Part shown: piece after piece, positions 16,073 to 23,288 of the stretch | Position numbering within the stretch: the first letter of the stretch is position 1 | Layout: every line of letters begins with the position of its first letter | Assembly (NCBI RefSeq): GCF_012524115.1 | Contig: NZ_JAAZWB010000056.1 | Location: 1-36,655 of the forward strand | DNA from: Bacillus sp. RO1 | GTDB taxonomy: Bacteria > Bacillota > Bacilli > Bacillales > Bacillaceae_I | Direction of reading: 5' to 3' | Length of the DNA: 36,655 nt | Program-made: the position numbers and the translations under genes | Notes under the pieces: generated by a model | The model's database searches: none | Seen by the model: the letters and a program-made list of their open reading frames with translations, nothing else | What the model was told of the DNA's origin: nothing

Positions 16073-16185
16073 ATATCCATTGTAAATGAGATTTATCCAT
16101 TGTAAAAAGGATTTATCCACGCTACAGACCAACTTATCCATTGTAAAATTGTTTTATCCATCCTAACCGACCATTTATCCATTAT
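16073..16185. repeat. 20-21-bp tandem array, family D, 6 copies
   Basis: ATCCA occurs at 16075, 16095, 16115, 16136, 16156 and 16177, within the consensus TTTATCCATTGTAAAA. It lies in the sacP leader, between the RAT terminator and the sacP start. I see no other feature in 15967-16072. Confidence 0.88.
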
Positions 16186-16220
16186 TGATGTTCCAGCCCC
16201 GTCCGCAACCTAACTTCAAA

Positions 16221-16290
16221 ACAAAAAACAAAAGACCTAAAACCTGCAAGAGGGTAGAGTGATCCCTACTTCCTTGCCTGTTTTAGGTCT
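16221..16290 (-). terminator. conditional leader terminator of sacP
   Basis: AGACCTAAAAC pairs with GTTTTAGGTCT and the stem extends inward through GCAAG/CTTGC and AGGG/CCCT. A T-rich tail (16221-16232) follows. The first arm overlaps the 3' end of the RAT, as required for antitermination. Confidence 0.95.
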
Positions 16291-16314
16291 TGCCTGCTTT
16301 ACCAGTCACAATCC
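16285..16314 (-). promoter_or_regulatory. RAT ribonucleic antiterminator ahead of sacP
   Basis: The 30-nt site starts GGATTGTGACTGG, continues TAAAGCAGGCAAGACCT and closely matches the SacT/SacY/LicT class of RAT sequences. It overlaps the leader terminator by six bases. Binding of phosphorylation-controlled SacT would keep the terminator open and allow sacP-scrK-sacA expression when sucrose is present. The site at 17920-17949 is identical. Confidence 0.95.
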
Positions 16315-16333
16315 TGTATATACATGTTGTTAG

Positions 16334-16347
16334 CGAATACGTTTTCA
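16334..16347 (-). promoter_or_regulatory. candidate CcpA cre site at the sacP promoter
   Basis: TGAAAACGTATTCG on the minus strand matches the cre consensus TGWAANCGNTNWCA at all but two fixed positions. It sits at the expected transcription start, a usual place for CcpA repression. Confidence 0.5.
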
Positions 16348-16376
16348 TTTTAATCCAGTTCGATAAAATTCGTCAA
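16348..16376 (-). promoter_or_regulatory. promoter of the sacP-scrK-sacA operon
   Basis: TTGACG (16371-16376) and TTAAAA (16348-16353) are 17 nt apart on the minus strand, about 35 nt ahead of the RAT. The -10 is imperfect. The region lies directly after the sacT stop. Confidence 0.6.
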
Positions 16377-16390
16377 CAGCTTAGTACTTC

Positions 16391-17215
16391 TTATTTTTCT
16401 GTCAATCGCTGAATATGAAGGGTGATGTATCCAACCTCTGATAAAGGAAAATGAATGTCATATTCTGCATCCAAAAAGTCAGCAATCTTTTGCGCCGTTC
16501 CAAATGCTTTCCCAAATTTCAACTGAAGTAATTCTAGCATTTCAGGGTCCATGGAGTGAAATGGCTCTCCTTCTTCCACACGATTAATCGCAAACCTTAG
16601 ATGTGTCAATAGCCGTTGATAATTGATAGATGTTTCCTCAATCTTGACACCAAATTCCTTCTCGATCATCTCAATGGCATCACGGATGATGGTGGCCAGC
16701 TGCATCGTGTTTGCCATGCTTTTGGATCCCATTTTCGCAGTATGAAGATGAAGGGCGATATGACCCACTTCATCATCTGGAATGCTAACACCCAAACGTT
16801 CCTTGATCAGCCCTTGCGCCCATTGTCCGATTTCAAATTCCGGCTTATAAAGGACCCTTATTTCATTGAGCAACTTATTTTGAATGGTGTATCCTTTTTC
16901 CAACCGCTCAATTGCAAAAGATAGATGGTCTGTCAAAGAGATATGGATGTGGTTGCTTAAAGGAACCATCAGCTTACCTTCTGCATAGCTGATAATCTCC
17001 TCGGCTACATCTATGTGCTCAACAGGGAGGGTGGAAAGCAACTCCTGAAACTTGTCACTTTCCTCCTTCATCACGAAAATCTTTTCAATTTTACTACGGT
17101 CTACCAAATCGTTTTTTCGCTTTTGGAAGCCGACACCAAGGCCCATCACGATTTTCTCTTGATCATCCTCTTTGACGACAACCGAGTTATTGTTTAACAC
17201 TTTACTTATTCTCAA
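16391..17215 (-). CDS. sacT: BglG/SacY-family transcription antiterminator
   Basis: The 274-aa RNA-binding regulator has an N-terminal CAT domain (residues 1-56, MRISKVLNNNSVVVKED, VMGLGVGFQKRKNDLV). Two PTS-regulation domains follow. PRD1 has conserved histidines around residues 89-97 and at 152-158 (DEVGHIALHLH). PRD2 has them in LTHLRFAINR and EVGYITLHIQRL. It starts at a TTG with GGGGAGAG just upstream. Two identical RAT sites flank the gene, ahead of sacP and of EIIA, and are its obvious targets. By family knowledge, EII-dependent phosphorylation inactivates such proteins when sucrose is absent, and HPr-dependent phosphorylation may activate them. It has its own promoter with no RAT. Confidence 0.93.
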   Translation of the reverse strand: MRISKVLNNNSVVVKEDDQEKIVMGLGVGFQKRKNDLVDRSKIEKIFVMKEESDKFQELLSTLPVEHIDVAEEIISYAEGKLMVPLSNHIHISLTDHLSFAIERLEKGYTIQNKLLNEIRVLYKPEFEIGQWAQGLIKERLGVSIPDDEVGHIALHLHTAKMGSKSMANTMQLATIIRDAIEMIEKEFGVKIEETSINYQRLLTHLRFAINRVEEGEPFHSMDPEMLELLQLKFGKAFGTAQKIADFLDAEYDIHFPLSEVGYITLHIQRLTEK

Positions 17216-17254
17216 TCTTGTCTCTCCCCAATTTAACCGCCCTATTTTACTTTT

Positions 17255-17282
17255 ATTATAACCAATCAGAGAGGCTATACAA
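17255..17282 (-). promoter_or_regulatory. promoter of sacT
   Basis: On the minus strand TTGTAT (17277-17282) and a perfect TATAAT (17255-17260) are 16 nt apart. It lies between EIIA and sacT, so the antiterminator can be made independently of the RAT-controlled EIIA transcript. Confidence 0.8.
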
Positions 17283-17329
17283 AGCAGTTACATGCTTGCC
17301 GAAAAGAAAACAAGGCGGCAACTGGAAAA

Positions 17330-17839
17330 TTAAGCTTTAATACTCCAATCCAACAATGCTGTTTCACCTTTTGTTGCTGTTTTGACAGCATGTTTTGTCA
17401 CTGTATCAATGATATCTCCATTTGTCAGAATAACAGGTGTTACGATGCTTTTTGCTTTTTCGTTAATAAGGTCGATATCGAATGTTAACAGTGGCGTGCC
17501 GACTTTTACTTTGTCACCAACTTCCACAAGTCCTTCAAAGCCTTCCCCTTTCATCCCAACTGTTTCAAGACCTACGTGGATCAGTACTTCTACTCCAGTT
17601 TCTGACTTGATTCCAATAGCGTGTTTTGTCGGAAAGAATTGTACGATTTCTCCGTTTACTGGGGATACAACAGTTCCTTCTGTTGGCTCGATTGCGATAC
17701 CGTCGCCCATCATTTTTTGCGCAAATACAGGGTCTGGAACTTCTTCTAGCGGTACAACTTTACCTGTAATTGGCGCTACTAACATTTCTTCTGTTTTTAC
17801 TTCTTCTTTTCCACCAAATAGTTTTTTGAAAAATGACAT
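17330..17839 (-). CDS. PTS EIIA, glucose/sucrose (Crr) type
   Basis: The 169-aa soluble EIIA-Glc protein passes phosphate from HPr to EIIB domains. After a short N-terminal leader, the beta-sandwich shows APITGKVVPLEEVPDPVFA, KHAIGIKSETG with His73, and the phosphoryl-accepting His88 in VLIHVGLETV. AGGAGG precedes the ATG. Its leader carries a RAT and terminator like those of sacP, so both halves of the sucrose transporter are made together. It could also serve the EIICB protein at 27256-28899, which likewise lacks an EIIA. Standalone EIIA proteins are known in Bacillus (for example YpqE), but the RAT control here points to the sucrose pathway. Confidence 0.94.
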   Translation of the reverse strand: MSFFKKLFGGKEEVKTEEMLVAPITGKVVPLEEVPDPVFAQKMMGDGIAIEPTEGTVVSPVNGEIVQFFPTKHAIGIKSETGVEVLIHVGLETVGMKGEGFEGLVEVGDKVKVGTPLLTFDIDLINEKAKSIVTPVILTNGDIIDTVTKHAVKTATKGETALLDWSIKA

Positions 17840-17875
17840 GTGTGTTTCCTCCTATTGTCGGAATTGTGCGGAAAT

Positions 17876-17925
17876 AGAAAAAGACCCAATACGCTACTCT
17901 TTAGGGGAGTAAGCGTATTAGGTCT
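17876..17925 (-). terminator. conditional leader terminator of EIIA
   Basis: AGACCTAATACGCT pairs with AGCGTATTGGGTCT around a TACTCCCCTAAAGAGT loop, and TTTTT follows. The first arm overlaps the end of the RAT. Its stem sequence differs from that of the sacP leader while the RAT is the same. Confidence 0.94.
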
Positions 17926-17949
17926 TGCCTGCTTTACCAGTCACAATCC
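17920..17949 (-). promoter_or_regulatory. RAT ribonucleic antiterminator ahead of EIIA
   Basis: All 30 nt are identical to the RAT ahead of sacP, although the flanking stem sequence differs. It predicts SacT-dependent expression of EIIA. Promoter boxes upstream (17950-18000) are weak, and the region is partly taken up by repeat copy 2. Confidence 0.95.
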
Positions 17950-17975
17950 TATATGTGTGTATTTTATTATTTTCG

Positions 17976-18139
17976 GCTCTGTTAAACACGCTGTTGTTCT
18001 CCGCATTGGGCTTCGCTTTCCGCGGGGCGTTGTTTGAGCCTCATCGGCATGCCTGCGGGGTCTCAACCTACCGCTACCTCCCGCCGGAGTCTTCGCCCTA
18101 TGCTCCAACCAACAGCTATAGAATCCTCTTTAACGGAGC
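17976..18139. repeat. 80-bp palindromic core element, copy 2
   Basis: The core at 18012-18092 is nearly identical to the other two. Three nested arm pairs are specific to this copy: GCTCTGTTAAA (17976-17986) with TTTAACGGAGC (18129-18139), GCTGTTGTT (17990-17998) with ACCAACAGC (18108-18116), and CATTGGGC (18004-18011) with GCCCTATG (18095-18102). It lies beyond the amidohydrolase 3' end and upstream of the EIIA leader. Confidence 0.9.
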
Positions 18140-18180
18140 TATTATGTTATTAAGGTATGACAGATTTGCCTGTTTGTCAA

Positions 18181-19062
18181 TTAATACGTGAGGGTGCCTT
18201 TGACTAGCTTTTCCCAATCTGGGTAAAGGTCGTTGCGGCGGTCTCTCCAGGTGGTGACGGAACCTGCTTCTCTTACTTTGTGTAAAAGAGTTAAGTCTAA
18301 GTCACCTGTTACGATCATATCTGTGTTTAGCTCTCCTTCTGCCACAATACCTCGAGGAGGAAACGGGACATCGTTTGGTGAAATGATCGCTGCTTGTCCA
18401 AAGTTACCTCGCATGAAATCGACAGTAGGAAGCGAGCCAATCGTTCCTGTTGTCACCACATAGATTTGATTCTCTATTGTGCGCGCGTGGCAAGAATATC
18501 TGACACGGTGAAACCCGTGACGGTCATCTGTGCAGGAAGGACAGAATACCACATCTGCTCCCATCGCCCTCACAAGCCTTACCGCTTCCGGAAACTCAAT
18601 ATCATAGCATGTGAGCATGGAAATCTTGCCAAAATCAGTATGGAAGATTTGCAAATCCTCACCAGGGGTCAGACCCCATTCATACACTTCCGTTGGTGTT
18701 AAATGCAATTTGGCTTGTGTCGCAATACGGCCGTCCGGGTAAAAGAGGTGGGCTGCATTGTAAAGTTTGCCTTGTTTTTCGATGATGTGTGTGCCGCCGA
18801 TGATATGCATGCCAGTTTGGATGGCAATTCCACTGAAGAGCTGTTGGTAGTGTTCGGTGTATTTAGGCAGATCATGAATCGTTTGCTCCCTTCCATCCAC
18901 TGGGAAAGAGATTAGCTGAGTCGTTAAAAACTCTGGAAAAAGGACAATATCCGCGTCAAATTCAGCGGCGGTTTTCACATAATGAATAACATGATTTGCA
19001 AACTCATCAAAGCTTGAGATTGTGTGCAATGGATATTGCACAGCAGAAGCACGAAACTTCAT
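18181..19062 (-). CDS. nitrilase-superfamily carbon-nitrogen hydrolase
   Basis: This 293-aa cytosolic amidohydrolase has the Glu-Lys-Cys triad of the family: Glu44 in LFPEFLTTQL, Lys118 in AKLHLTP and Cys152 in LTCYDIEFPEA. The family hydrolyses amide C-N bonds, for example in omega-amides or carbamoyl compounds. The sequence resembles the C-terminal half of Bacillus YhcX-type proteins, in which a GNAT acetyltransferase domain precedes the hydrolase; here the hydrolase stands alone. GGGGGG lies just before the ATG, and a promoter with TTGAGA-N18-TATAAT is found at 19136-19165. The substrate is not known. Confidence 0.92.
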   Translation of the reverse strand: MKFRASAVQYPLHTISSFDEFANHVIHYVKTAAEFDADIVLFPEFLTTQLISFPVDGREQTIHDLPKYTEHYQQLFSGIAIQTGMHIIGGTHIIEKQGKLYNAAHLFYPDGRIATQAKLHLTPTEVYEWGLTPGEDLQIFHTDFGKISMLTCYDIEFPEAVRLVRAMGADVVFCPSCTDDRHGFHRVRYSCHARTIENQIYVVTTGTIGSLPTVDFMRGNFGQAAIISPNDVPFPPRGIVAEGELNTDMIVTGDLDLTLLHKVREAGSVTTWRDRRNDLYPDWEKLVKGTLTY

Positions 19063-19135
19063 GACAGCAGGCCCCCCTTAAATCTATGTAAACCATTTAT
19101 TTTCAAAGTCGAATTTATTTTTTTGCAACTAGTCT

Positions 19136-19165
19136 ATTATAAGGGATTGGAAGCAGGAGTCTCAA
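19136..19165 (-). promoter_or_regulatory. promoter of the carbon-nitrogen hydrolase gene
   Basis: TTGAGA (19160-19165) and a perfect TATAAT (19136-19141) are 18 nt apart on the minus strand. Nothing else is recognisable in 19166-19255. Confidence 0.72.
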
Positions 19166-19260
19166 TGTTAGATTTGTGGGATATTATGGTATTTTAGTTT
19201 AGGAGTTTAGGAGTCGGGGAGGCAGGCAAACGGAGAGTCATTTTGTGGCTTTTCATGTCG

Positions 19261-19376
19261 ATTTCTTGATATAACCTGAAAGTTCTTGATATATCTTAAA
19301 AATTCTTGATATAAACTCAAATTTCTTGATATAAACTCAAGTTTCTTGATATCCTCCTAAATTTCTTGATATCTTA
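19261..19376 (+). repeat. 20-bp tandem array, family C (left), 6 copies
   Basis: TTCTTGATAT occurs at 19263, 19283, 19303, 19323, 19343 and 19363, exactly 20 bp apart each time. The other half of each unit varies (for example ATAACCTGAA, ATAAACTCAA, ATCTTACAAA). The array ends against the HAD gene terminator. The same core and period recur at 31004-31137. Confidence 0.95.
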
Positions 19377-19377
19377 C

Positions 19378-19400
19378 AAAAAACGGCTGACCAAGCAGCC
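19378..19400 (-). terminator. terminator of the Cof-type HAD gene
   Basis: On the minus strand GGCTG and CAGCC pair around CTTGGT, then G and TTTTTT follow. It lies 30 bp beyond the HAD stop codon. Confidence 0.78.
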
Positions 19401-19430
19401 CACAAGCAGCTACCCGGTCCATTTCCACCG

Positions 19431-20303
19431 TTATCCAACCTCACTCTTCGCCAAAGCTTCGATAATCGCCTTAGCAACACCGCTATTTACATTCGTATCT
19501 GTCACCATATGCGCTTTCGCCTTCACACCATCTGGTGCATTTTCCATCGCAACCGCTCTGCCAACACGCTCAAACATCGACACATCGTTATAATTGTCCC
19601 CGATTGCCATGGTGTCATCCATCGAAATGCCTCGCTCTTGAGTGAATGTAGTCAGAGCAATTCCTTTCTGAGCGTCTACACTTGTAATTTCCAAGTTGTC
19701 TTTACCAGAAGAACTTACCGCAACCGTACCAAGCTCCAACAATTCAGAACGTGCCGCTTCCAGGTTCTCTTTATCCATGGAGAATGCAAGAAGCTTATAA
19801 ATTACTTTTGATTCATCTTGTAAAATGGGGTCAAAACTGTCGACCATTTTCACATTCCCGTCTTCCATTCTCTCTTGTGCAGCCTTTAAGACTTTATCGT
19901 AGTCGTTATCGTTACTCGCTGACATGAAAACATCCATAATAGTGGCAATCGCCTTATCGTAATCTTTAGAATATGTACCGTTCTGAGTATATATCTCAAA
20001 GTAGATTTCATGCTTGTCTAAAATTCGTGCGAGATCTCTGCCAAGGCTAATTGCGATTGGGTTTGTTGATACAATTTCTCCTTCAGGCGTGCGGGCCTCT
20101 GCTCCATTTACGCAGATAATCGGTGTGTGTATACCTGCCTCTGCCAAGACGTCCTTGGCTTCAGAGTATGCTCTCCCAGTGGCAATAACCACTTCCACTC
20201 CATTATTTCTAGCGAGCTTAATGGCATCTGCATTCTCTTCACTAACTACATGGTTATTGTTTAATAATGTTCCGTCCATATCTATGGCAATACATTTTAC
20301 CAA
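19431..20303 (-). CDS. Cof-type HAD-IIB sugar-phosphate phosphatase
   Basis: The 290-aa cytosolic phosphatase has HAD motif I DMDGTLL with Asp8 and Asp10, motif II in VVIATGR, and motif IV in AIGDNYNDVSMFE near residue 237. An inserted C2-type cap domain lies between them. Relatives dephosphorylate sugar phosphates or flavin mononucleotide, and individual specificity cannot be read from sequence. Translation starts at a TTG with GAGGGTG upstream. It is transcribed away from the HD-GYP gene. Confidence 0.92.
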   Translation of the reverse strand: MVKCIAIDMDGTLLNNNHVVSEENADAIKLARNNGVEVVIATGRAYSEAKDVLAEAGIHTPIICVNGAEARTPEGEIVSTNPIAISLGRDLARILDKHEIYFEIYTQNGTYSKDYDKAIATIMDVFMSASNDNDYDKVLKAAQERMEDGNVKMVDSFDPILQDESKVIYKLLAFSMDKENLEAARSELLELGTVAVSSSGKDNLEITSVDAQKGIALTTFTQERGISMDDTMAIGDNYNDVSMFERVGRAVAMENAPDGVKAKAHMVTDTNVNSGVAKAIIEALAKSEVG

Positions 20304-20494
20304 GTGAATTCACCCTCTTATATGTAAATGATTTTTTGTATATACCCTATCCTAGTTAATCTCTCTTCGTATTACAAACATTATACTGAAAAAGCATTTT
20401 GCTAAAAATTTTGAAAAGTACAATTTATCCTGTTTTATATACGTCAAATCCCTTATAATAAAGGTATTAACGCAATCAGGTGAGGTTGAACTCT

Positions 20495-21526
20495 ATGAAA
20501 ATTTCCTCCAATCATATTGGTAAAATTCTAAAAAATGATATTTACTCTTTGTCGGGAAATCTTTTGTTAAGAAAAGGGACGGTCCTGAATGCAAACCATG
20601 TGGAAAGCCTTCAAAAGCATGCCTACTATTTCGACCAGGCCTTTATTTTGGATGAGCCCCATCATCTATCCAGAGAGTATTTTCAGCATGTCAAAAATAT
20701 GTATGAAACGAGTATCCATACTTTTCAATCCATATTTGCCAATCTTGAAGGGGAGCAGCTCCCTCCGATAGATGAAATACAAGATATGTTGACTCCACTT
20801 ATAGATAAACTCGTGGACGATCCGGTTTTCACCCGTTACATAGAGCAAGTAAAAAGCTATGACAATTACACCTATACCCATAGTTTAAATGTCGGAATCT
20901 ATTCTTCTTTAATCGGAAAGCTGCAAGGGCTCGATAAAAGCAGTATCAGCTTACTTGGTCAAATGGGGATGTTTCATGATGTCGGAAAGCTACTTATCGA
21001 CAAGAATATTTTACAAAAGCCAGGTCGCCTTACTGAAAAAGAGTGGATGGAAATACAAAAACATACAACCTACGGATATGATTTGCTAAAAAAGAACCGA
21101 ACAATTGATCCACACATCTTGCAAGGTGCCCTGCTCCATCATGAACGTCTAGATGGAAGTGGTTACCCGACAGGAATCAAGCATTCTAAGATCCCTTATT
21201 TTGTGCAGATTCTATCTGTTGCAGATATGTATGATGCCCTGTCATCCGAAAGAAGCTATCGACCTAAGCAAAATATTTTCACCACTACTAAAATTCTTAT
21301 ACAAGAGGCAAATTACAATAGATTGAATCCCGCCATCGTCTATCCGTTCGTCCGATATGTTCTCTCTAATCATCTGCGCGAAGAAGTGGTTCTAAACAAC
21401 GGGAAGCTCGCAGAAATAATTTTCATTCATTCAGATGAACCGCACCTACCGATCATCAAGGTTGATGATCACTTTATTGATCTTAGGAAAAATAAAGAAT
21501 TAGAGATTCTGGATTTTGCTAATTGA
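20495..21526 (+). CDS. HD-GYP domain protein, probable cyclic-di-GMP phosphodiesterase
   Basis: The 343-aa protein has an N-terminal region of about 110 residues without a recognised sensor domain. The HD-GYP domain follows: His129 in YTHSLNVG, the HD pair at 161-162 in MFHDVGKLLID, His190, the tandem histidines in LLHHERLDGSGYP (214-225) and SVADMYDALSSERSYRP. All metal ligands and the GYP triplet are intact, which fits active hydrolysis of cyclic-di-GMP. The ATG at 20495 has GTGAGG upstream. A TATAAT stands at 20454 with only a weak -35. No terminator is obvious before the next gene. Confidence 0.92.
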   Translation: MKISSNHIGKILKNDIYSLSGNLLLRKGTVLNANHVESLQKHAYYFDQAFILDEPHHLSREYFQHVKNMYETSIHTFQSIFANLEGEQLPPIDEIQDMLTPLIDKLVDDPVFTRYIEQVKSYDNYTYTHSLNVGIYSSLIGKLQGLDKSSISLLGQMGMFHDVGKLLIDKNILQKPGRLTEKEWMEIQKHTTYGYDLLKKNRTIDPHILQGALLHHERLDGSGYPTGIKHSKIPYFVQILSVADMYDALSSERSYRPKQNIFTTTKILIQEANYNRLNPAIVYPFVRYVLSNHLREEVVLNNGKLAEIIFIHSDEPHLPIIKVDDHFIDLRKNKELEILDFAN

Positions 21527-21671
21527 TTGGATTGAAGAAGTTTTCATGCACCTGATTTGGGGTAATAAATAAAGATGGAAATAACATAATTCCAGTAAAT
21601 ACCTTTGAAAAGTTTTAAAAATGTATTAAAATTACCAGAGTTGCATATTTACGCATAAGGAGATTATTATA

Positions 21672-23027
21672 TTGAAAAACTATTCATCTTTCAGAACAGC
21701 AGATAAATTAAAATTCATTATCCCTTCTATTATCGGAATATTATTATTCATGTTCCCTGTCATGTACCAGGACGAGTTAACAATTCCAATCGCCATTCTA
21801 GCTGGGTTACTAGGAGACCTTTTAGGAGACAGCATCCCCGCCATTATGACAGGCGTCATCGCCATTACTGCCATCGCAACTGTAGTGACAAAACTAGCAA
21901 AACCCGCTTTTACGAAAGAGCAAGGATTCTTTAATACGTTATTGAACGTTTCTGTATTTTGGACTGTCGTAAGGGTTCTTGCAATGATATTGGCCATTAT
22001 GACCTTATTTGAACTTGGTCCGGAAGCTGTTTGGAGTGACGTTACAGGTTCTGTCATTTTATATGATCTTTTACCGGTATTATTTACTGTCTTTCTTTTT
22101 GCCGGATTATTCTTGCCATTATTATTAAACTTTGGACTATTGGAGTTGTTTGGCGCACTCTTGACGAAAATCATGCGTCCTTTATTTAAACTGCCTGGAC
22201 GTTCATCCATCGATGCCTTGGCTTCATGGCTTGGTGACGGAACAATCGGGGTACTATTAACAAGTAAACAGTATGAAGACGGTTTTTATACGAAAAGGGA
22301 AGCAGCGGTTATTGCCACTACCTTCTCTATCGTTTCGATAACATTTAGTCTTGTCGTTATTACACAGGTTGGACTTGGCAGCATGTTCATCCCATTTTAT
22401 ATAACCATCGCTGTGGCAGGATTGGTTGCTGCCATCATCATGCCACGCATTCCTCCTTTATCCAGAAAAGCGGATACGTATTATAACGGGGAGGAACAAG
22501 ATGAAAAAGAGTTAATACCTTCAGGATATTCTCCTTTAAAGTGGGGGTATACCCAAGCGGTAGAGCGTGCTTCTAAAAATAAAAGTGCCGGAAAATTCTT
22601 TCGTGACGGCGGGAAAAATGTCCTTGATATGTGGATGGGGGTAGCACCAATTGTTATGGCATTCGGTACTATTGCCTTGATCCTTGCTGAAAACACAGAT
22701 CTGTTCGTTTATCTTGGCATGCCATTCATTCCGTTGTTAGAATTGTTGCAAATTCCAGATGCAGCTAAAGCGTCGGAATCTCTTATTGTTGGTTTTGCGG
22801 ACATGTTCCTGCCAGCTCTTTTAGCTTCAGATATACAAAGTGAATTAACTCGTTTTGTGGTTGCAGCAGTATCTGTCACACAGCTTATTTATCTTTCTGA
22901 GGTAGGTGGCGTGATTTTAGGATCTAAAGTGCCTGTATCCCTTTGGGAAATGTTTGTGATTTACATTTTACGTACGTTGATTACTTTACCTGTTATCGCG
23001 CTAATGGCGCATGTGTTTTTCTTTTAA
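21672..23027 (+). CDS. YjiH-family membrane protein with nucleoside-recognition (Gate) domains
   Basis: The 451-aa integral membrane protein has about eleven hydrophobic segments. Two Gate/nucleoside-recognition-like regions are visible, with LASWLGDGTIGVLLTSKQYE in the first half and LIVGFADMFLPALLA and LIYLSEVGGVILG in the second. YjiH-type proteins are thought to be transporters but their substrate is unknown. It starts at a TTG, with AAGGAG about 10 nt upstream, and ends at a strong terminator. The 145-bp gap before it shows no recognised riboswitch. Confidence 0.86.
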   Translation: MKNYSSFRTADKLKFIIPSIIGILLFMFPVMYQDELTIPIAILAGLLGDLLGDSIPAIMTGVIAITAIATVVTKLAKPAFTKEQGFFNTLLNVSVFWTVVRVLAMILAIMTLFELGPEAVWSDVTGSVILYDLLPVLFTVFLFAGLFLPLLLNFGLLELFGALLTKIMRPLFKLPGRSSIDALASWLGDGTIGVLLTSKQYEDGFYTKREAAVIATTFSIVSITFSLVVITQVGLGSMFIPFYITIAVAGLVAAIIMPRIPPLSRKADTYYNGEEQDEKELIPSGYSPLKWGYTQAVERASKNKSAGKFFRDGGKNVLDMWMGVAPIVMAFGTIALILAENTDLFVYLGMPFIPLLELLQIPDAAKASESLIVGFADMFLPALLASDIQSELTRFVVAAVSVTQLIYLSEVGGVILGSKVPVSLWEMFVIYILRTLITLPVIALMAHVFFF

Positions 23028-23040
23028 TAATGGAATGTAA

Positions 23041-23092
23041 AAAAGCTAACCGCAGGGTCCCTTTGTTAGGAGGACTTATGGTTAGCTTTTTT
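23041..23092. terminator. bidirectional terminator after the YjiH-family gene
   Basis: AAAAAAGCTAACC pairs with GGTTAGCTTTTTT around a 28-nt loop, giving A/T-runs on both strands. It lies between convergent genes. Confidence 0.92.
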
Positions 23093-23135
23093 CAATTCAT
23101 GCATTGCATTTACTATTGCCGTTCCTTTTCGCTGC

Positions 23136-23228
23136 AGGCACTCGCTTTCCGCGGGGCGATGCTTGAGCCTCCTCGGCAAGCCTGCGGGGTCTCAACCTAC
23201 CGCTACCTCCCGCCGGAGTCGAGTGCCT
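23136..23228. repeat. 80-bp palindromic core element, copy 3
   Basis: The core at 23142-23222 is nearly identical to copies 1 and 2. The copy-specific arms are AGGCACTCG (23136-23144) and CGAGTGCCT (23220-23228), a perfect 9-bp pairing. It lies between the convergent YjiH-family and ATP-grasp genes. Confidence 0.9.
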
Positions 23229-23288
23229 TCCGCTCCAATCCACTTGTTCTTAAAAACTTAATCATTCCATTTACTTAACAAAAACAAC

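Noticed and set aside
17976-18139. The GC-rich palindromic element as a structured RNA gene such as 6S RNA
   Set aside because: It occurs in several copies with different flanks and has no promoter or known RNA consensus, so repeat element is the better call.
21527-21671. A purine or other riboswitch ahead of the YjiH-family gene
   Set aside because: The 145-bp gap is AT-rich with no recognisable aptamer core or terminator hairpin.
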